From the NCBI GenBank assembly GCA_023853785.1, contig JAJIRX010000028.1, positions 1-64,000 on the forward strand: a stretch of 64,000 bases of DNA. Reading direction: 5' to 3'. This stretch comes from Psilocybe azurescens. Its lineage: Eukaryota; Basidiomycota; Agaricomycetes; Agaricales; Agrocybaceae. A program made the position numbers and the translations under genes. Of the stretch, positions 12,583 to 23,893 are shown piece by piece. The notes beneath the pieces are model-generated. The model ran no database searches. It was not told where the DNA came from and saw only the letters and a list, made by a program, of their open reading frames with translations. Position 1 is the first letter of the stretch, and each line of letters opens with the position of its first letter.

Positions 12583-12626
12583 AACTTCTGCGTCTTTAAA
12601 TCTCATACTTGTATGTTATTCATTCT

Positions 12627-14232
12627 ATGAACAGCCCAAATATAGCCATCGACATTTCTGCCAACAGTTATGAAACGTAAGTGCTCAATGCTGCGAACGC
12701 GCACCTCAACTGCTACATTGTCATTTAAGTTAATTTCTCAATTCCAGTTGGGTATATGACTGCATTCACATTGCAGCTGCAGTCTCTCTGTTTTATGATC
12801 ACATAATCACATTTGGGACCGAAGTCGACTGCATTTGGAGGCGCCCAAAGACCCTCAGTGCTTTTCTATTTTTTATCCATAGATATTTTGCAGCGGTGAC
12901 AAATGCCATGACATTCATTCCGGTGATTACTCGAGAAGGCTTTGGTCCTCCGGTGAGTCGTTTGAATAAACTTGATGCAAAATAAATCTGAGTCTCCGTA
13001 ATTCTCCGTAATATCGTACAGAGGTCTGCATTATTGTGACCAGATGCAGTCAGGTATTGGCAGACTAAATCAAGGCAACTGATTACAGGTGCCTTCCGGA
13101 AATACCGGCAATATTTCGGCAATGTGTAGTAATAGCAAGTGAAATACTAGTATGCGGTGAGTAATTCTTTTCAAGGTTCACTGATGCGTGATTTTGCTGA
13201 ATGTCTGTACCCAGCGTTTATTAGTCTGCGAGTATACGTCCTATACGAGCGATCACGTCGTGTGCTACTTTCCATGGCAGTAGTAGCTCTTATTCTGGTA
13301 GCAATATCACTGGTATGCGTGAACCTCCTATGTGTTTTTGTCTATATACACAGACTATTGACGAACACAACACCAGAGACTCGTAACTCGTAAGCAAGAA
13401 TTGGGAACTGCAGCACCGGATGGCTGTCAGATAGGGATATCTCATGAGACGTATGCACCAGTCCGTTTATGAAGTATATGGAAGTATTGTTTGATTGTTT
13501 TTGCCCTGTTACCAGTGCAATCAGTGAGTTTACAAGTTACATGTCCGTAGCTCTCATGGTGCTAGTCATTTCTAATCTTCATTACACGTAGGACTAGCAG
13601 GATCTTGGGAGTGTCTCATCGCATACGATTCCCTTGTATTTGGATTAATCCTTCACAAAATCTTGAGGGATAGGATTCGCAAGTTACCTGCCATTGGACC
13701 GGATAGACTGCCTCTTCGATCCCTGCTTCTAAGAGATGGTAAGTGCTTTTGCTGATGTCAGGCTGAGGGTTTGTTAAAATAAATATTGCACACCCTGATA
13801 GGCACTATATATTACCTGTGTGTATCTCCCTCCAATCTGCGCACTTTGTTTTCTCGGTCATTAACAGTGACTAGAATTGCGTTAATGCTCAACATGGCCA
13901 ACACTGTTACTTTCTATGTAATTATGCAACGCTTCTAATAAGATATATATTATTAATTTTATCGCACAGCTCCCCAAGTGAGCATCTGGGTCTCCCTATT
14001 TCAAGAAGGACTTATCTATAGTTTCTTTTTCAAAGCCAATCTTGCGCGGTTGTTTATCCATGCTTTCGTGCGAGTAAGAGTTGAACTTATAATTTTTTTC
14101 TACATTTGAAGTTAACGTTCACCTAGCATTTCGGTCATCATGATGTCTAGGCTCATGCTTAACTTACATGAATGGGACAATGTCGGCATAATGTCACAGT
14201 CTTCGCAGCTCTCTTCTATAAATTTCAACTAG
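12627..14232 (+). CDS. DUF6533 multi-pass membrane protein, copy 2 (subtype B)
   Basis: Exon 1 (12627-12676) is MNSPNIAIDISANSYE. Exon 2 (12748-12952) joins in frame to give WVYDCIHIAAAVSLFYDH and the signature FGTEVDCIWRRPKTLSAF. Later exons encode PEIPAIFRQCVVIASEIL, FISLRVYVLYERSRR, PDGCQIGISHET, LAGSWECLIAYDSLVFG, an uninterrupted YYLCVSPSNL helix, and the terminus MMSRLMLNLHEWDN ending in SSINFN and a stop at 14230-14232. Unlike copy 1 it has no in-frame stop in the penultimate helix. Exon 3 boundaries could not be fixed, because the short segment before CLPEIPA needs an extra small exon. Closest relative: copy 5. Confidence 0.75.
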
Positions 14233-14821
14233 CGCACACTGTTGTACACTGTCGACTTTTCAATCCAACTAAATGCCCTGATAATTGTATGATCACAGGG
14301 ACATGACGTATAAACGCTGGCTCTCCAGCATATCACTTACTCTCTTGAACGGATAAAAGCCTTGAGAGCCCAACAAGAGCAAGCTATATTGAGCCAGAAA
14401 TGATTTTCTTTTTTAGAATTTTGACTTCCATGAAATTTCAATTTGAACAAAATGCCCCACAACGTTTGTTTTCAAAAGTCGGTTGGAGATATCTTCTCTG
14501 AGGATTGAGATGAACACGCGATCAATGCTTGTCGAGTTACGAGTACAGTCCTAATTGCAGCTTAGTTGTGCATGCACCTTTTTGCACGAGACACATAAGT
14601 GGCATAATATATCTTCAACACACGTACAGTGCGTGTACTACTTACGAAATCACTCCAGAGCGATCTATTTCTAAATAACGTAACAGTTGGAGGGTTGAAC
14701 CATTTAGACATTCGTAAAGTCTGAACATTATTTTGGGATTTTCTGTTTACTATTCCGGAGTGTGTAACTACTTGCACGCAGCCGCCATAGTTTAACCAGC
14801 CACTGCGAAAGCCTATCGCGG
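14233..14821. other. 3' flank of DUF6533 copy 2
   Basis: 14.24-14.46 kb matches the reverse complement of 51.94-52.14 kb, downstream of copy 5. Beyond that I see no gene. A 108-codon minus-strand ORF (14562-14888) has no recognisable domain. Confidence 0.5.
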
Positions 14822-15168
14822 ATGCATTTTCACATATCTGTCTATTATACAATGCGACGACAAAAATTTCCAACTTATTAAAGCGCACCGGCAGGGCAGA
14901 TGAGTGAATTCATTCTATCCAAATCACCAGCCAAGTCCATCCATACATCTCTGCCCTCATTCGATTCCGCGACTTTCCTAAGCGTCGATTTTAACTTTCT
15001 CCAGATGGGCTCACGAGGCCCGGACCCAGATCTCCGCAGTCTCCGATAGCCATCACTGGTAGATATGGTCAAGCTTGCTCTCCGGGGCTTTATCTGGGCT
15101 CATTATGGGGATGGTACTAACCTTATGACCGTAAAGTGGTGACTGCAATGGCAACAGTGGAAGATGAC
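14822..15168 (-). pseudogene. Truncated 3' end of a DUF6535 gene
   Basis: Collinear with 5095-5505, including about 55 bp of 3' flank. It encodes EPIWRKLKSTLRKVAESNEG, then GDLDRMNSLICPAGAL and a stop, against EPIWRKVESTFRRFAESNEG and YPASAP in the full gene. About 110 bp present in the full gene (roughly 5.30-5.41 kb) are deleted. None of the membrane domain is present, so this is a dead duplicate. Confidence 0.85.
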
Positions 15169-15174
15169 ACGAGC

Positions 15175-15325
15175 AGACGGCCGTGGTGCGTATGTGACTC
15201 GTGAGAACTCGGGAGATGCCGAAGTGTTAAGCGTAGGGGAAACGAGGTTTGGGCGAGGCAATCCAAGTCGTGACAAGCACACGTTGAAACTTGAAGAGAA
15301 CCACGACCACTGGATCTTCAAGACG
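15175..15325 (+). repeat. Scrap of PARG-gene 5' leader
   Basis: Segments such as gagaactcgggagatgccga, acacgttga and gaaccacgaccac match, in order, the sequence at about 18.02-18.12 kb just upstream of the first PARG-like gene. It is a non-coding duplicate left between the DUF6535 fragment and the F-box gene. Confidence 0.6.
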
Positions 15326-15433
15326 TTGAACTTACGAATACTATTTCAATACATATACCATTGGAATTCTCCGCAGCCTGTTGGATTGAAGTATAAATAC
15401 GTACGTGATTTGTCTTTATCCCACAGATGTTGA

Positions 15434-17343
15434 TTGAACTCGAACTTGAACAATCCCATTCTCCCTCATATTCAGCATTGTCAACCTACCGGTGCTGTAG
15501 TATTTGGACTCCTTTTCCAATGTCCACCCCAATTGAAGGCGACTTATCAAATAGTAGTGGGCCAAGGTGGGTTTGACATCTGTGCACTGCGATGTTATCC
15601 GATTCTTCGATGCTACAAACCGTTTGCTAATCGATCTACCATTCTCAGTGCCTTGGACGTAGAGCATCTCATCTCATCCGATGTCGGATATCCTCTTTCT
15701 GCGAAATCACAGGTGCTGGCTGATCCAGACCTCTTGAAAGAGATATTTTCCTTGTTCGGACAGATCACTAACCAGGATCTCTTATTGGCTTCGTTAGCAT
15801 GCCACAAATTTCTAGAAGTCGGTATGAATGCTTTATGGGGAAGTTTAGGCTATCCAAAAAAATCCGCCAAGATCAGTCCCTCGAAAACAGTGGGCGTGTC
15901 TGATAAAAACCATTCCATCTGTGATGTGTAAGGACGGCAGATTCGTGAGTGATAAATGGCACGATATTTCAGAAATTTTTGCGCTGAACTGTTTGTCGAG
16001 GTGGCAAACGGAATTATATTGGAGGAACATCTTACTCGATTTGACTACTACGCGCGGCGAATCAAAGTGTTGTATATGGACGCCAAAACCTACAACATTG
16101 TTTCGTATGACGTCGCCTCATTCATTGCCTTATATCGACAGTCTACCGCCTTCCCAGTTCTCCAGACTCTGACATTTATGTTCAACGATCGACTTACCCA
16201 AGGTGTCTCCACTTTGTTTCTCCTTGCTTCGGGCACACTTTCCACTCTCACTATCAGTGATGTATCTTCTTTGGACGAATTCTTTGCTACTTCCCTATTG
16301 CACGTTATCTCCATCAAATCGAAACAGCTGGTCGATCTCACCTTGGAGGGAGAGCTCACTCGCTCTACGCTGGATATAATGCCCAAGTTCAACAAGATCC
16401 AACGATTAGGTATTAACCAATTAGGTGTTCACCACGTCATGGATCTCCTATCGCGAATGGCGCATTTTGAGAACTTGAAGATTCTCACATTGACTTTTGT
16501 TCGGGGAGTGCAACCCTACCAACAACGACGCCTAGTACATTTGCTGCGGAGCTGCCTGAGTTACATCAACTCGCATTACAGGGGAACATAAGAATCGTTG
16601 ATCACTTTCTCAATTCTATAACGGCGGTCCAGCTCGCACGTATCACCATAGACCTGACAGGATACGATCCTTCATTGGGTGATGAAGACCTCATACAAAG
16701 CATTGGTAGAATTATCTCTTCGGCGCCTTGTGTGCAATACGTCAATATTTATGGTGGCATTTGGGGAGGTGGTCTTTCATTACCCAGCAACTTGTTTCCG
16801 GACATCTTAGCGTGGAGGCACCTCAGAGAGGTCACTGTTCCCTTGGTTCCGTTAGCAGCTCACCATCTTTCTTTGCCGGGATTACCAGGTCAAAGGTGGC
16901 CTATGCTGGAGGTGATTGATTTGACGGGTGGTTTTGGGGAATTTGGAACCAGCCCGTTGCTTCTCTCACAAATTCACCTATTCGTGGAGCATTTCCCAAA
17001 TCTCAAACAACTATCAATGCCCTTATCCCTCAGGATGGACTCAAGCGAAATCAAGCGTATGCTGACACACGTCAAGGAGGAACCTTCGTACCACAAGCTG
17101 CAGAAGCTATGTTTATGTCCTGTGATAGACAACCTGTCCGCCCTGGGGGAGAATGAACATGAAGGAGTCAGCCACTCAAAGCAATGCAATACCGAATTCG
17201 GCCCTTTAACTCGTAACATACTAACCGACTTGGTAGTGACGAGCCAGTTTATCGATCACATCTTTCCGCATCTGGTTAAATTATCCATGGGTGATTATTT
17301 TACGTGGATGCTGGATGGCGTACAGCATTTGAGGTCGGGGTAA
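15434..17343 (+). pseudogene. F-box / LRR-like protein gene, frame-disrupted
   Basis: F-box-like helices LADPDLLKEIFSLFGQI and LLLASLACHKFLEVGMNALW (about 15.72-15.85 kb) are followed by the usual fungal continuation WTRFDYYARRI-like (here LTRFDYYARRIKVLYMDAK) and leucine-rich repeats (FPVLQTLTFMF, LVDLTLEGELT, FENLKILTLTF, LARITIDLTGYDPSL, FPNLKQLSMPLSLRM). Such proteins are adaptors of SCF ubiquitin ligases. Frame changes occur at about 15.86-15.95 kb and about 16.52 kb (from VRGVQPYQQ to TPSTFAAELPELHQLAL). No good intron repairs the second, so the gene is probably broken or misassembled. The start codon is uncertain. Confidence 0.6.
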
Positions 17344-18012
17344 AAACATCTCAGCAGACGAGGATGAGAGTGACTAGAGATCATAGTGGTGCGTAGAAGT
17401 GAATCCGATTCAGAACAACCACTCGAGGACCTTTAAGTTGGGGAATTGGGTGGGGCCCCGTATGCAGAAAATTCTTGGGACTACGAGTATGACTACACAT
17501 GCAAAAAATATTTTCGAGATTGTCAATTAGGTGGTCAAGAGCTGCGATGCGACGTTACATAAATTCATAACCGGCAAGCTCGCTCCCCACCCCGGACCAA
17601 GTTCAACCTTTGTTAAAGTGTATACTCAACTATGAAATCTAGATATGTTCACATTAAATGCCTTTACTCACTTAAAAAGGTAATGGGCCTTTGATATCGA
17701 TTCGATGCACTTCGAAACTCAAAAGCAGCTTTTCGGAACTTATACCGAAAAGTTCACGTTCCTTTTCAAACAGGATTAAAAATTACTTTGTATAGAAACT
17801 ATAATCACCTTCGAAAAGAAGCCGCTATTTTCTTGTATAAAATCTGTTTGGTTTATTTCCAACTAGGTGAGATTTTGAATAGCAAATAATGTGAATTGTT
17901 TGGACAACGAATAGAAAAGTCTACACTACGAGAAATAGATTAATAAGAACGAAGTGAAATGTTGTTATAACACATCAAGACTTGATCAAGGCATCGTTCA
18001 TGAATTTTGCGT
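17344..18012. other. Intergenic, AT-rich
   Basis: No coding or RNA signal seen between the F-box gene and the PARG leader. Confidence 0.5.
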
Positions 18013-18202
18013 CCGAGTTGCAACCGTGAAAACTCGGAAGATGCCGAAGTCAAGATCGGCAAGGCGAGGCAACAAGCGCACGTTGAGGAGAACCACGATC
18101 ACCACCCAATCTTTTCAGCATCTAAGTGCTCTATCTGCCATGGCTAGCACATCTGCATCTGCTGCGGATGCATCTATTTAGATCTAGAAGCCACAACAGG
18201 TA

Positions 18203-20143
18203 ATGTTTGCAGCACCGGGCTGTGTGCAACTCGCGTGTTTGCTCCTTGCAACTCTCTGCCTTTTATACTGGCTCCCAGGCTTCGTCTTCTTCTTCTTTCG
18301 ACCTAGCTACTCATCAACATCTTCTCGCTGGTATTGGCAGCGGCAGCGGAAGCATCATCTATATACACCGCTCTGCAAAACCTGTCCGAACGGTCGACAT
18401 CACTCTCACTCTGCTGACGACGCTGGTGCTGACCGGACACATAACTCTGCACACAACTCTAGTTTGCTAATGGACCGACTGACGGGCGGACATCCGCACA
18501 GATCACACCCTTACCAGCCATATCCTCAACCTCGTCCTGCGAATCCTCAGTCTGCGCTTCCTCCTCGCATTCCTAATCCACAATCTGCGCCCCTCGCCCT
18601 CTTAATCTACAGTCTGCGCTTCCTCCCCGCCTTCCGAATCCACAGTCAGCACTTCCTCGCCCAGCCAATCCACAGTCTACAGTTCCACGTCCTCCCAATC
18701 CTCAATCTACACTCCCTCGCCCCCCAATCCTCAGACTGCGCCACCTCGGCCAGCTAATCCTCAATCCAACCATCCTCGGCCAGCTACACCCCATCCGGCT
18801 CACCCTCAGCCTACTCATCCCCAAATAGCTCACCCTCACCCGACCTATCCTCACGCTACCAACCCTTATCCTACTCCTAACCCTTACCCTACTCCTAACC
18901 CACACACGACGCACCCACGCCCTCCAACTAACCTCCTTCCTCCTCATCCCCACCCCGTCAACGGACATACCACCCATCCTACTCACCCCCTTCCTAACCA
19001 ATACCAAAACGGACCAGATGATAATTCGGACGATCTCACAGATGTCCCGCCGCAGCAACAGCAGCAAGGCAACATCGACCGCCGCGCACGGCGCCTCTAC
19101 CTCCAAAAAATCGCACTCAGCACCGTGGAGGCGATCAACAACGGGATCGTGGATGTCACGAAGACAATGCGGCGCACGCGGCTGTACCCGCCCGACGCGC
19201 CGGAGCTCACAGACTGGCAGTACCCGCCGCGGCACAGCTGGTACGCGCCGAACAGGAAGCCGACGAACATCCTCGTGCTGGGCATGTCCACGCTCCAAGG
19301 GGCGCAGTACTTCCACTCCTCGCCGGCGTTCCTCTCGTCCTCCTCGGAGCCGACGGCGACGGCCACGAACACGAACACCTCGGAAGACGCGGGCGCGGCG
19401 CGGATCGGGATTCTGAACTTCGCGTCGGCGACGCAGCCGGGGGCGGGTTTCTCGAGGGCGCGCGGGCGCAGGAGGAGTCGCTCGCGCGCTCGTCGACGCT
19501 GTACGTCTCGCTCACCACGCCGACCGCGCGCCCGTTCTACGCGGCGCACGCGAAGGACAGCGGCGGCGGGTTCTACTCGCACTGCATGATCTACTCGCCG
19601 AATGTGCACATCTTCAGGGACGACGCGGGCGCGTGGGTCGCGCCGCGCCAGGTGGACGTGCTCACGAGCCCCGCGGTGAACGCGGCGCATGTGCGGCGCG
19701 CGAATCGGTTCCGGCACATCCCGCCGCCGCAGCTCGAGGCGAACATCGAGGAGGTGATGCGCGAGCGCATGGCGAGGGTGCTTGCGCTCTTTGAGAGGCA
19801 GGGCGCGAAGAATTTGGTGCTGGGGAGCTTTGGCACGGGTGTGTTTAGGAACGATGTGAGGGCGGTGGCGAGGGTGTGGCGGGAGCTGCTGGTTAGTCAG
19901 GGAGCAAGGTTTGCGCGGTCGTTTGAGAATGTCGCGTTTATGATTCCGGATGACGAGACGAGAGCCGTGTATGAGTCGGTTTTGAACCCCAGGAGGGGAG
20001 GCGGAATTCCAATATGTGAGACGCGTGTATGTGTATGTGTGTATTGTGTATGCCTCTGGGTTTCTTTCTTTGCTCGAGCTCTCGTATCGTTACAGTATTG
20101 TTCTGTTCTGTATTTCGTTTCATTTTCGTCATGTTATGTGTAG
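18203..20143 (+). CDS. PARG-like (microbial-type catalytic domain, TIGR02452-like) protein, copy 1
   Basis: Putative poly(ADP-ribose) glycohydrolase-type macrodomain protein. An N-terminal Pro-rich repeat region (18.5-18.95 kb) is followed by the domain: ARRLYLQKIALSTVEAINNG, ILVLGMSTLQGAQYF, ILNFASATQPG, then the catalytic loop GGFLEGARAQEESLARSS in a different frame, FYSHCMIYSPNVHIFRDD, VDVLTSPAVNAAHVR and NLVLGSFGTGVFRND. The acidic pair in AQEE is the expected catalytic site. The frame drops by one base three times: at a C4 run near 18590, the C6 run 18720-18725, and the G5 run near 19441 inside the catalytic loop. All look like missing bases in homopolymers. Start 18470 (MDRLTGG) is an alternative. 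The tail after NPRRGGG (about 20.0 kb) is probably non-genuine. Confidence 0.7.
18500..18950 (+). repeat. Pro-rich tandem repeat coding for NPQSxxPRPP units
   Basis: Roughly 30-33-bp units encode variants of NPQSALPPR, NPQSALPRPA, NPQSTVPRPP, NPQSTLPRPP, NPQTAPPRPA and NPQSNHPRPA, passing into HPQP/HPHP and NPYPTP repeats. The unit is visible only when two one-base frame corrections are allowed. Confidence 0.8.
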
Positions 20144-20931
20144 TTTAATCTCCACGAGTCAAGTACTTTCAAATTATATGCTGACTGCTAATGCCAGTCT
20201 ATGTGAATCCCTCGGACTCAGGAGCACGTGAGGACCCTGGGGGTCGAGGCGCAGTGGATGGCGAAAGACGTCGACGCTCCAAGAGATCCAAGGAGGGCTG
20301 CGCTGGATCACTCGGATACGCCGATACTGAGCCAAGGAAGGGCCCACCCTTAAGAGGCTATTAAATGAGACTAAAAACGCTAGTCTGTCTGAATTACAGT
20401 TAATATTGGAAGAAGGGCTGCTCCGATTAAATTTGGCGATTTCCTGTAGGCTGTCGGCCTCATCACAACTCAAACTCAAACCACTGACCCACCCATCACC
20501 TCTTGGTTCTACTATCTGCTAAGCATACATACCCTCTCCGACTTTTCCAGAAGCAGGTGGTATTCATATCTTCAGGATGCACTGTAACGTGTATTGACAT
20601 GACATGACATGACAATCACAATTAGAAGGAGCGGGAGCAGCCGAAGACATAACGTGGACACCCAATCATGGTGCCGGTGACTTGATTAGGATCATGATCA
20701 GCACACAAAGGATCGTTTTAAAGAGCCACCTTCCTCTTCAACCTCTCCCTTTGTGTATTCTTTCGTCTTCTCTTCTACAAGGCTCAATTACTTGATTTCA
20801 AGTTGTAGGTATCCCACACAACTCTCTATTGTCCTTTCTAGATCAAGAAAACTTTGGTCTTGAACAGATTTTTCACTACGCTAACCCACACCGCTACTCT
20901 AGTCATCAGTCTATAGCGGCTGCTCATTCTC
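20144..20931. other. Intergenic between PARG copies 1 and 2
   Basis: Contains a short ACATG pentanucleotide microsatellite at about 20595-20613. The minus-strand ORF 20174-20479 has no recognisable domain. The pyrimidine-rich region 20.73-20.93 kb is presumably the copy 2 promoter and leader. Confidence 0.45.
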
Positions 20932-23623
20932 ATGGCGGTGATGGACATTGAAGCAGACACTATGTAAGTCCTCTAATACTCGTCGTACTATCTTTTCATC
21001 CTCAGTACCATCACATCGTACTCGATCGGATCGATTTCGATTTCGATGTTCGTAGACCTCACAACCAAGCCTTCACCTTCGCCCCCGCTAGCGATACAGT
21101 CCCAGTCCCAGTCCCAGTCCCAGATCCAGTCCCAACTCCAACTCGAGCTCCAGTATTCTCGCCTCCGAGCCCTACTCCCCCTGCATCCGCCGATCTCAGC
21201 CCCAATCCAAGGTACCCAGTTCCCGACCCAGAGCCCATACCAGAGCCAATTCCCCTGCCTCCACCCAACCCCCAACCGAATCCGCACACGACCCCGAACC
21301 CGAACCTGAACTCGCCCCTCAACCAGCGTCAGACATCGAGCCAGAGCCCGCACATGCATCGACGACGCCGACTAAGGAAGACCCGTTCCGCCCGCACACG
21401 GGACGGTACGAGCCCACGCACCCGGCGTACCGCCTCTCGCGTGGGCAACTCCGCAGAGATCGCGGCGACGACGCTGAAGAGGCTGGAGCTGGGGTATTAT
21501 GTCCCTCCCACGCCTGCTCCTTCGAAAATGCTTTACTCTCGCCAGCGGTGAATGGCGAGGCTGTGGGTGGAGGTGGAGGTGGGGAGGAGAGTGCAAATGC
21601 AAATGCAAACGGGAATGGTGATGTAATTAAGGATGAAGGGGGTATAAAGGAGGAGGACGAGGAACCTAAAGTCGAACTCGGTCCCGACTCCGCACCTGAA
21701 CCCAAACTGGAAAAGTACGACCTGGCGTCGAAAATAGAATGGACGAACGCGCATACCGAGTACTGGGCGTCTGATGCGCCTGAGCTCAGGGGGCCCTGGG
21801 ACAGTGAAGATTGGGGCGAGGCCAATCTGGACGCGGAGATGGACGCGCTGTCCCAGGCGCAATCACAATCCGTGCATGAAGACGAAGGAGTGAAAATGGA
21901 GGCGGAAACCACGCATCTGGAGAACCCGACACACGAAAACAAGGATCATCGTCAAGGAATACTCGACCCTGGTCGGCGCGCGCAGGCTCCACGCGCACCT
22001 CCGTATGCACCCTCCTGCATCGGGGAACACCACCGTCGGCGTGCTCAACTTTGCCTCGGCGAAGAAACCGGGTGGCGGGTTTATACACGGCGCGCAAGCC
22101 CAGGTATGTTCATACCGATTCTCTCAACGCGCATATACTCTACGCGCACATAACATCCCATGTCCGACCTATGCATAATGATAAAGAAAACAATCTAACC
22201 AACCCTTCCCCTCCCTCCCCTCCTCCCTCCCCTCCCCTTTCCTCTCCTACACACACCCACCACCACCACCTCCACACCACCTATCACCCCCAACAGGAAG
22301 AATCCATCGCCCGCACATCGACGCTCTACCCCTCCCTGATCTCCGCGCCCGCAGCGCCCTTCTACGCCCACCACGCCCGCGCGCCGGCGGACGCGTTCTA
22401 CACGCACGCGATGGTGTACTCGCCGCGCGTCGTGCTCTTCCGGAACGACCGCGGGTGGTGGCTGCGCCCCGTGGAGGTGGACGTGCTCACGTGTGCGGCG
22501 GTGAACGCGGGCGAGGTGCGGCGCCGCGAGGAGGAGGAGAGGGAGGAGAGGAGAGGGAGAAGGAGAGAAGATGAGTGGAAGGAGAAGATGGCGCGGTTAA
22601 GAGAGAGGGTGAGGAGGGCGGAGGAGAGGAGGGCGGAGGAGGCGAGGGAGAGGAGATGGAAGGAGATGCAGGAGATGGAGATGGAGAAGCAGGCATGGGA
22701 GGAGGAGGTTGGTGCGGATGTAGAGGAGGGGAAGGAGGGTAAAGTGGAGGTTAGAGAGGAGACCCGGATCGTAGAGCGGGACCCAGAGCCAGAGCGGGAA
22801 GAAGACCCCCAAACACGCACAACACCCGAAGCCGAACGCGAATCCACTCCCGTCTCTACCCCCGTTCCCACAACTCCATCGACAATCACAGAGACGCTCC
22901 CCACCACAGAACCAGAAACACAGGCAGAACCAGAACCTCCTTCCCCTGTCCCCCCGCCACTCCCTCTCCACCACCACCACCACCGCTGCCACCCGCACGC
23001 ACACCCTTCGAAACCGAGCACCTCATCGCCTCGCTCATGCACACCCGCATCGCGCGCATCCTCGCTCTCTTTCAGCACGCAGGGACACCGCACCTCGTCC
23101 TCGGCTCCTTCGGCACAGGCGTCTTCCAGAACGACACCCGGCTCGTCGCGCGCATCTTCTGGGATTTGCTCGCGAGAAAGGGGGCGCCGTTCGCGGGCGC
23201 GTTTGAGAGTGTGGTTTTTGCGATTTTGGGGAGCGGGACGGTAAGGGTTTTTAGGGAGGTGTTTGCATGTCCTGATGAGGAAGTGGATGGGGAGGAGGAG
23301 GAGGAAGAGGAGGAAGAGGGGAGGAAGGAGGATGTGGATCTGTTTTATGATGATGCTGGAGATCGAGATCGAGAGGCTGGTCACGGTGCGCAGGACGGCC
23401 GCGCTGACGGAGGCGACGCAGCTACAGTGGCGGGGGAGGAGTAGCCAACACCGACGACGCACAACTCCTGCCAGAAATACAGATGGACACAGACGAAACT
23501 AAAACCAATACCGAAGATTCACAGTGGCAGCGGGGTGCAGACGGCTCTGCAGATGTAGAGATGCTCGACGTGCTGCCGCCGGCGTCTATACTTGACCGCG
23601 AACATACGTTTACGCCAGCATAA
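20932..23623 (+). CDS. PARG-like (TIGR02452-like) protein, copy 2, with charged insertion
   Basis: Exon 1 from ATG 20932 reads MAVMDIEADT and ends at gtaagtc. A Pro/Gln-rich and acidic N-terminus follows, then EIAATTLKRLELGYYVPP and TRIIVKEYSTLVGARRL, VGVLNFASAKKPGGGFIHGA, a phase-split catalytic motif AQ|EE with an intron of roughly 200 nt (from about 22.10 kb), SIARTSTLYPSL, FYTHAMVYSPRVVLFRND, VDVLTCAAVNAGEVRRR, a ~180-residue insertion (Arg/Glu-rich coiled coil, then Pro/Thr-rich), and RIARILALFQHAGTPHLVL with GSFGTGVFQND. The GGG and AQEE catalytic elements are intact. Frame changes remain at about 21455 and at a CCA/His repeat near 22.97 kb. The C-terminus is uncertain: either the stop at 23444 or, after another intron, 23621-23623 (ending REHTFTPA). 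Confidence 0.7.
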
Positions 23624-23893
23624 CACGCAGATAGAACTAAGGAGATCTCGAATCTACTATATGATAATACTTGTCATGGCTGGATGAATGCCCGCCATAT
23701 ATTACAAGTAACAATGTATGACCAAAGGCAGTAATAAATGTAGGCGCTCATAGTAGAAACAAAAAAACAAATAGTGAGATGGATGTTCAATTCTAGAACA
23801 GAAATTCCGAACAACGCTTAACCACTACCATCCAATCGTGAGAATTTGTCCCTCTACCACCGTAGCTTGGACTTCGGTGTAAGGTAGTTCTAT

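Larger units (their letters stand above)
9608..14460 (+). repeat. Inverted segmental duplication, left copy (M24 end + 2 DUF6533 genes)
   Basis: Coding and non-coding stretches match the reverse complement of about 51.94-60.64 kb. These are the peptidase 3' end, the leader around 10.15-10.35 kb (counterpart about 59.9-60.06 kb), DUF6533 copy 1 (counterpart copy 7), the spacer 12.16-12.35 kb (counterpart about 57.75-57.95 kb), copy 2 (counterpart copy 5) and the 3' spacer 14.24-14.46 kb (counterpart 51.94-52.14 kb). The right copy has one extra DUF6533 gene (copy 6) between the two counterparts. Confidence 0.8.

Noticed and set aside
18702..19717. Two ~205-codon minus-strand ORFs
   Set aside because: Shadows of the Pro-rich repeat and PARG domain of copy 1, with Arg/Val-rich artefactual composition.
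20595..20613. ACATG microsatellite as a regulatory array
   Set aside because: Too short; ordinary simple-sequence repeat.
21319..21942. 207-codon Ser-rich minus-strand ORF
   Set aside because: Antisense to the low-complexity N-terminal part of PARG copy 2; no recognisable motif.
22398..23462. 354-codon minus-strand ORF
   Set aside because: Antisense to PARG copy 2 in GC-rich, Arg/Glu/Ser-biased sequence. It has low complexity and no domain, while the plus strand has conserved family motifs.
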